Below are positions 63,201 through 64,000 of a DNA stretch of 64,000 nucleotides, one piece after another. Numbering within the stretch: position 1 is the stretch's first letter; each line of letters begins with the position of its first letter. The translations under genes were made by a program, and so were the position numbers. The notes beneath the pieces are model-generated. The model made no database searches, was not told the DNA's origin, and was given only the letters and a program-made list of their open reading frames with translations. The stretch covers positions 1,245,445-1,309,444 of the forward strand of contig NZ_JAJSAR010000002.1 in assembly GCF_021729085.1 (NCBI RefSeq), read 5' to 3'. The stretch is from Pseudohongiella sp. O18. GTDB taxonomy: Bacteria > Pseudomonadota > Gammaproteobacteria > Pseudomonadales > Pseudohongiellaceae.

Positions 63201-63782
63201 AGCTTGCACATCACCGTAAATCTCCAGGCCTTCGAACTCGGTTCGCATGATGACGTTGACCACACCTGCTACGGCATCCGAACCGTAGAGTGCCGAGCCA
63301 CCATCAGTCAGAACCTCTACCCGCTCAACCATGACCAGCGGGATCGTATTGATATCGACGAACTCGCCACCGCTGCGGGTAACGGTAGCTGCGGATACCT
63401 GGCGCTTGCCGTTGACCAGTGTCAGTGTTGAGTTTTCACCCAGGTTGCGCAGGTTGACGTTGGCGGTACCGGACAGTGCCTGACCCTCGCCCGCGCCTTC
63501 GTTGGTAAATGAACCTGAGTTAATCTCCAGATTCTTGATGACATCCCAGACCTGGGCCGCGCCCTGGGCTTCGATGGAGGTACGATCTACAGTGGTGACG
63601 GGGGAAGGCGCATCGAGTGGGCTGCCACGCAGGTAGGAGCCGGTGACAATAACTTCTTCTACTTCGACTTCGCTATTCTGGCTGTTCTGGGTCTGAGCCA
63701 TGACAGGCAGGCAGGTAGCCCCCGACACGACACCGATCATTAAAGCCAGGGACTTCTTACGGAAACCAGGCGATTTTGCCAT
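60282..63782 (-). CDS. TonB-dependent outer-membrane receptor, large
   Basis: Outer-membrane channel that imports a ligand with energy from TonB. The signal peptide (SLALMIGVVSGATCLPVMAQ) is followed by a TonB-box-like VEEVIVTGS and a plug domain with APSPVTTVDRTSIEAQ, LRNLGENSTLTLVNGKRQV and YGSDAVAGVVNVIM. The beta-barrel runs to the end at LYARALLQF with terminal Phe, as required for BAM-dependent assembly. At 1166 residues it is longer than siderophore receptors (about 700-800). GGGAG lies seven bases before ATG 63782. Substrate unknown; no transporter or enzyme beside it helps. Confidence 0.93.
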   Translation of the reverse strand: MAKSPGFRKKSLALMIGVVSGATCLPVMAQTQNSQNSEVEVEEVIVTGSYLRGSPLDAPSPVTTVDRTSIEAQGAAQVWDVIKNLEINSGSFTNEGAGEGQALSGTANVNLRNLGENSTLTLVNGKRQVSAATVTRSGGEFVDINTIPLVMVERVEVLTDGGSALYGSDAVAGVVNVIMRTEFEGLEIYGDVQALDSATNRQDRTGSAIWGWASDSGDTHFVISGEVFRRDPVPVKYGRFYNEHVEYTGVVGSMAGNISATMANPAFGSRINTAYLNQAITQRNIAEGGSSNTVLTDPLCDDLTSADGTPFFTGTRTDRRGSNSGTCREFTDDWEFLQVGSERDSIAGAFNHVFSDKAEFYSFFQYSDTTIERSDSGANGSRGPTVFLAAPGSHAGNPAFGGYAIGMTAELGYYAGKAGLTRPTSIPNAPNALANGGLNVPFYASVQRGNTPRMGGNSNITETHTLGVQAGVKGEFYAMNDRRFNYDVSYSWSGTSFEQEYQTFQRDRAELAVNGLGGPNCTPNGISTFNFRDEPGPFGGAIPTMWNVSNQAYYKGYTQTFFPGFVFTTRESLSLALTSNNQGKDGCMFYNPFLTSMTNPALANSDELMDWMNPTIKRADKRNKLGVIDAVLTGDLVQMSGGMSQFAVGGQYRMQNNKSNAPLMNQPGLANAILEWGRNGQPNTTHYVSNNFECSECIFNYSNDRNVSAVFAELSLPVIENVETQIALRYEDYGGNIGSEITPKIAASWRPLDSLLLRGSFSQSFRAPNVGIVEEGLESSSNTFRDPLRNQAVRAGLLPVSNEHALPNFTYTLGGPAPDVGNEYADTFSAGFIWTPGGALEGLSVTTDFWRFELTDKVLPQPGISAIADELELFKQAAADPKNYVLNGTIPSGRTGPWANLEQLTPCDPVALAAQWGTDPNTQGNPGGQTGFTDVKAGSRLDCVVNPAAYQIEGVVRTFGVSTGALTTTQLSTINAGTIISDGVDFKASYSWTNDWGRFRVGMDYTFVNQYTLKDVPGLELGLLETGVFDAAGTTGDGNLVRSLPDHKGNVALSWMNNSANHGVSIITRFIGSYEDLAYDNTFATANDQVRAVMSRTIGSYSSVDLQYNYTHEWANQNLGTTIFTVGMLDAFNAPLPYRESGAINYDAGVFDGRGRRLYARALLQF

Positions 63783-63917
63783 GGAATATCTCCCTGTGAT
63801 TCTTATTTTGGGAGGCGTGACTGCTGCTTAACGCCGCTTTAGCTCTAGCAATTCGGCACTACTACTGCACCATAACGGCGCCGGAAAATAGAGAGAATTA
63901 CGTCAAACTGCGGTCGA

Positions 63918-63936
63918 TTGTAGCTAGCAGCTACAA
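63918..63936. promoter_or_regulatory. Perfect palindrome upstream of TonB receptor
   Basis: TTGTAGCT-AGC-AGCTACAA, 8-bp arms, 136 bases before the receptor start. It may be an operator. The rest of 63783-64000 is AT-rich with no clear promoter or gene. Confidence 0.35.
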
Positions 63937-64000
63937 GAAATAGAAGAGATTTATAGCATTGACGTTAAAAATTCATGAGTTCTATAAAAAGTCTTTGCAC

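Overview
The window looks like a chromosomal stretch of a motile, Gram-negative gammaproteobacterium of the Pseudomonas-like (Pseudomonadales/Cellvibrionales) kind. The reasons are a Tol-Pal envelope system, a polar-type flagellar cluster headed by FleQ with sigma-54 and sigma-28 promoters, a TonB-dependent receptor with a C-terminal Phe, and a gene order that follows the one I recall from Pseudomonas (purN-purM-DUF2066-hda-DUF2069-wrbA-arsC-yihY-proS, then aspS-ruvCAB-tolQRAB-pal). I cannot name the genus from sequence alone. Gene density is high and I see no prophage, transposase, integrase or CRISPR array.

Layout. (1) 1-7.9 kb, minus strand: fmdB-like gene, aspS, ruvC, ruvA, ruvB, tolQ, tolR, tolA, tolB and the start of pal, covering tRNA charging, Holliday-junction processing and cell-envelope constriction. 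yebC (usually between aspS and ruvC) and ybgC (usually before tolQ) are not there. (2) 8.3-18.1 kb: HU-like gene, proS, yihY, arsC-like, wrbA and a DUF2069 gene on plus; hda and a DUF2066 gene on minus; purM, purN and a DUF3108 gene on plus. (3) 18.2-44.7 kb: flagellar and chemotaxis cluster. Reading leftwards it runs cheV-cheR, flgBCDEFGHIJKL, fliC, flaG, fliD, fliS, fleQ. Reading rightwards are flgA, flgM, flgN and a PilZ brake protein (flgZ type). A FliT-like gene sits between flgL and fliC, and a secreted protein of unknown function interrupts flaG-fliD. (4) 44.7-50.3 kb: a fused glycosyltransferase/nucleotidyltransferase-like protein, a small unknown gene, and a two-gene signalling operon of an MHYT hybrid kinase with HPt followed by an HD-GYP response regulator. 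(5) 50.4-50.7 kb: tRNA-Arg(CCU), its terminator, and three tandem 73-bp hairpin-rich repeats. (6) 50.8-64 kb: pterin dehydratase, a double OB-fold secreted protein, a TRIC-type channel, a PAS hybrid kinase overlapping a REC-EAL-GAF-GGDEF protein, a propeller-like secreted protein, a membrane diguanylate cyclase, and a large TonB-dependent receptor.

How it fits together. The flagellar part carries readable promoter hierarchy: good sigma-54 sites before flgB, flgA and (weaker) fliD, and good sigma-28 sites before fliC and flgM. FleQ keeps its sigma-54 contact loop and the residues known to bind c-di-GMP in Pseudomonas. Around it are a PilZ receptor, an HD-GYP and an EAL phosphodiesterase and a GGEEF cyclase with an inhibitory site, so c-di-GMP control of motility is the theme of the right half. 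The exposed axial flagellar proteins (FlgE, FlgK, FlgL, FliD, FliC) are all much longer than enterobacterial ones, and FliC and FliD contain internal duplications.

I found no convincing wholly new system. The best leads are the covarying tandem repeat after the tRNA gene, the uniformly enlarged flagellar surface proteins, the secreted gene inside the flagellin locus, and the MHYT/HPt/HD-GYP relay with a possible sigma-28 promoter.
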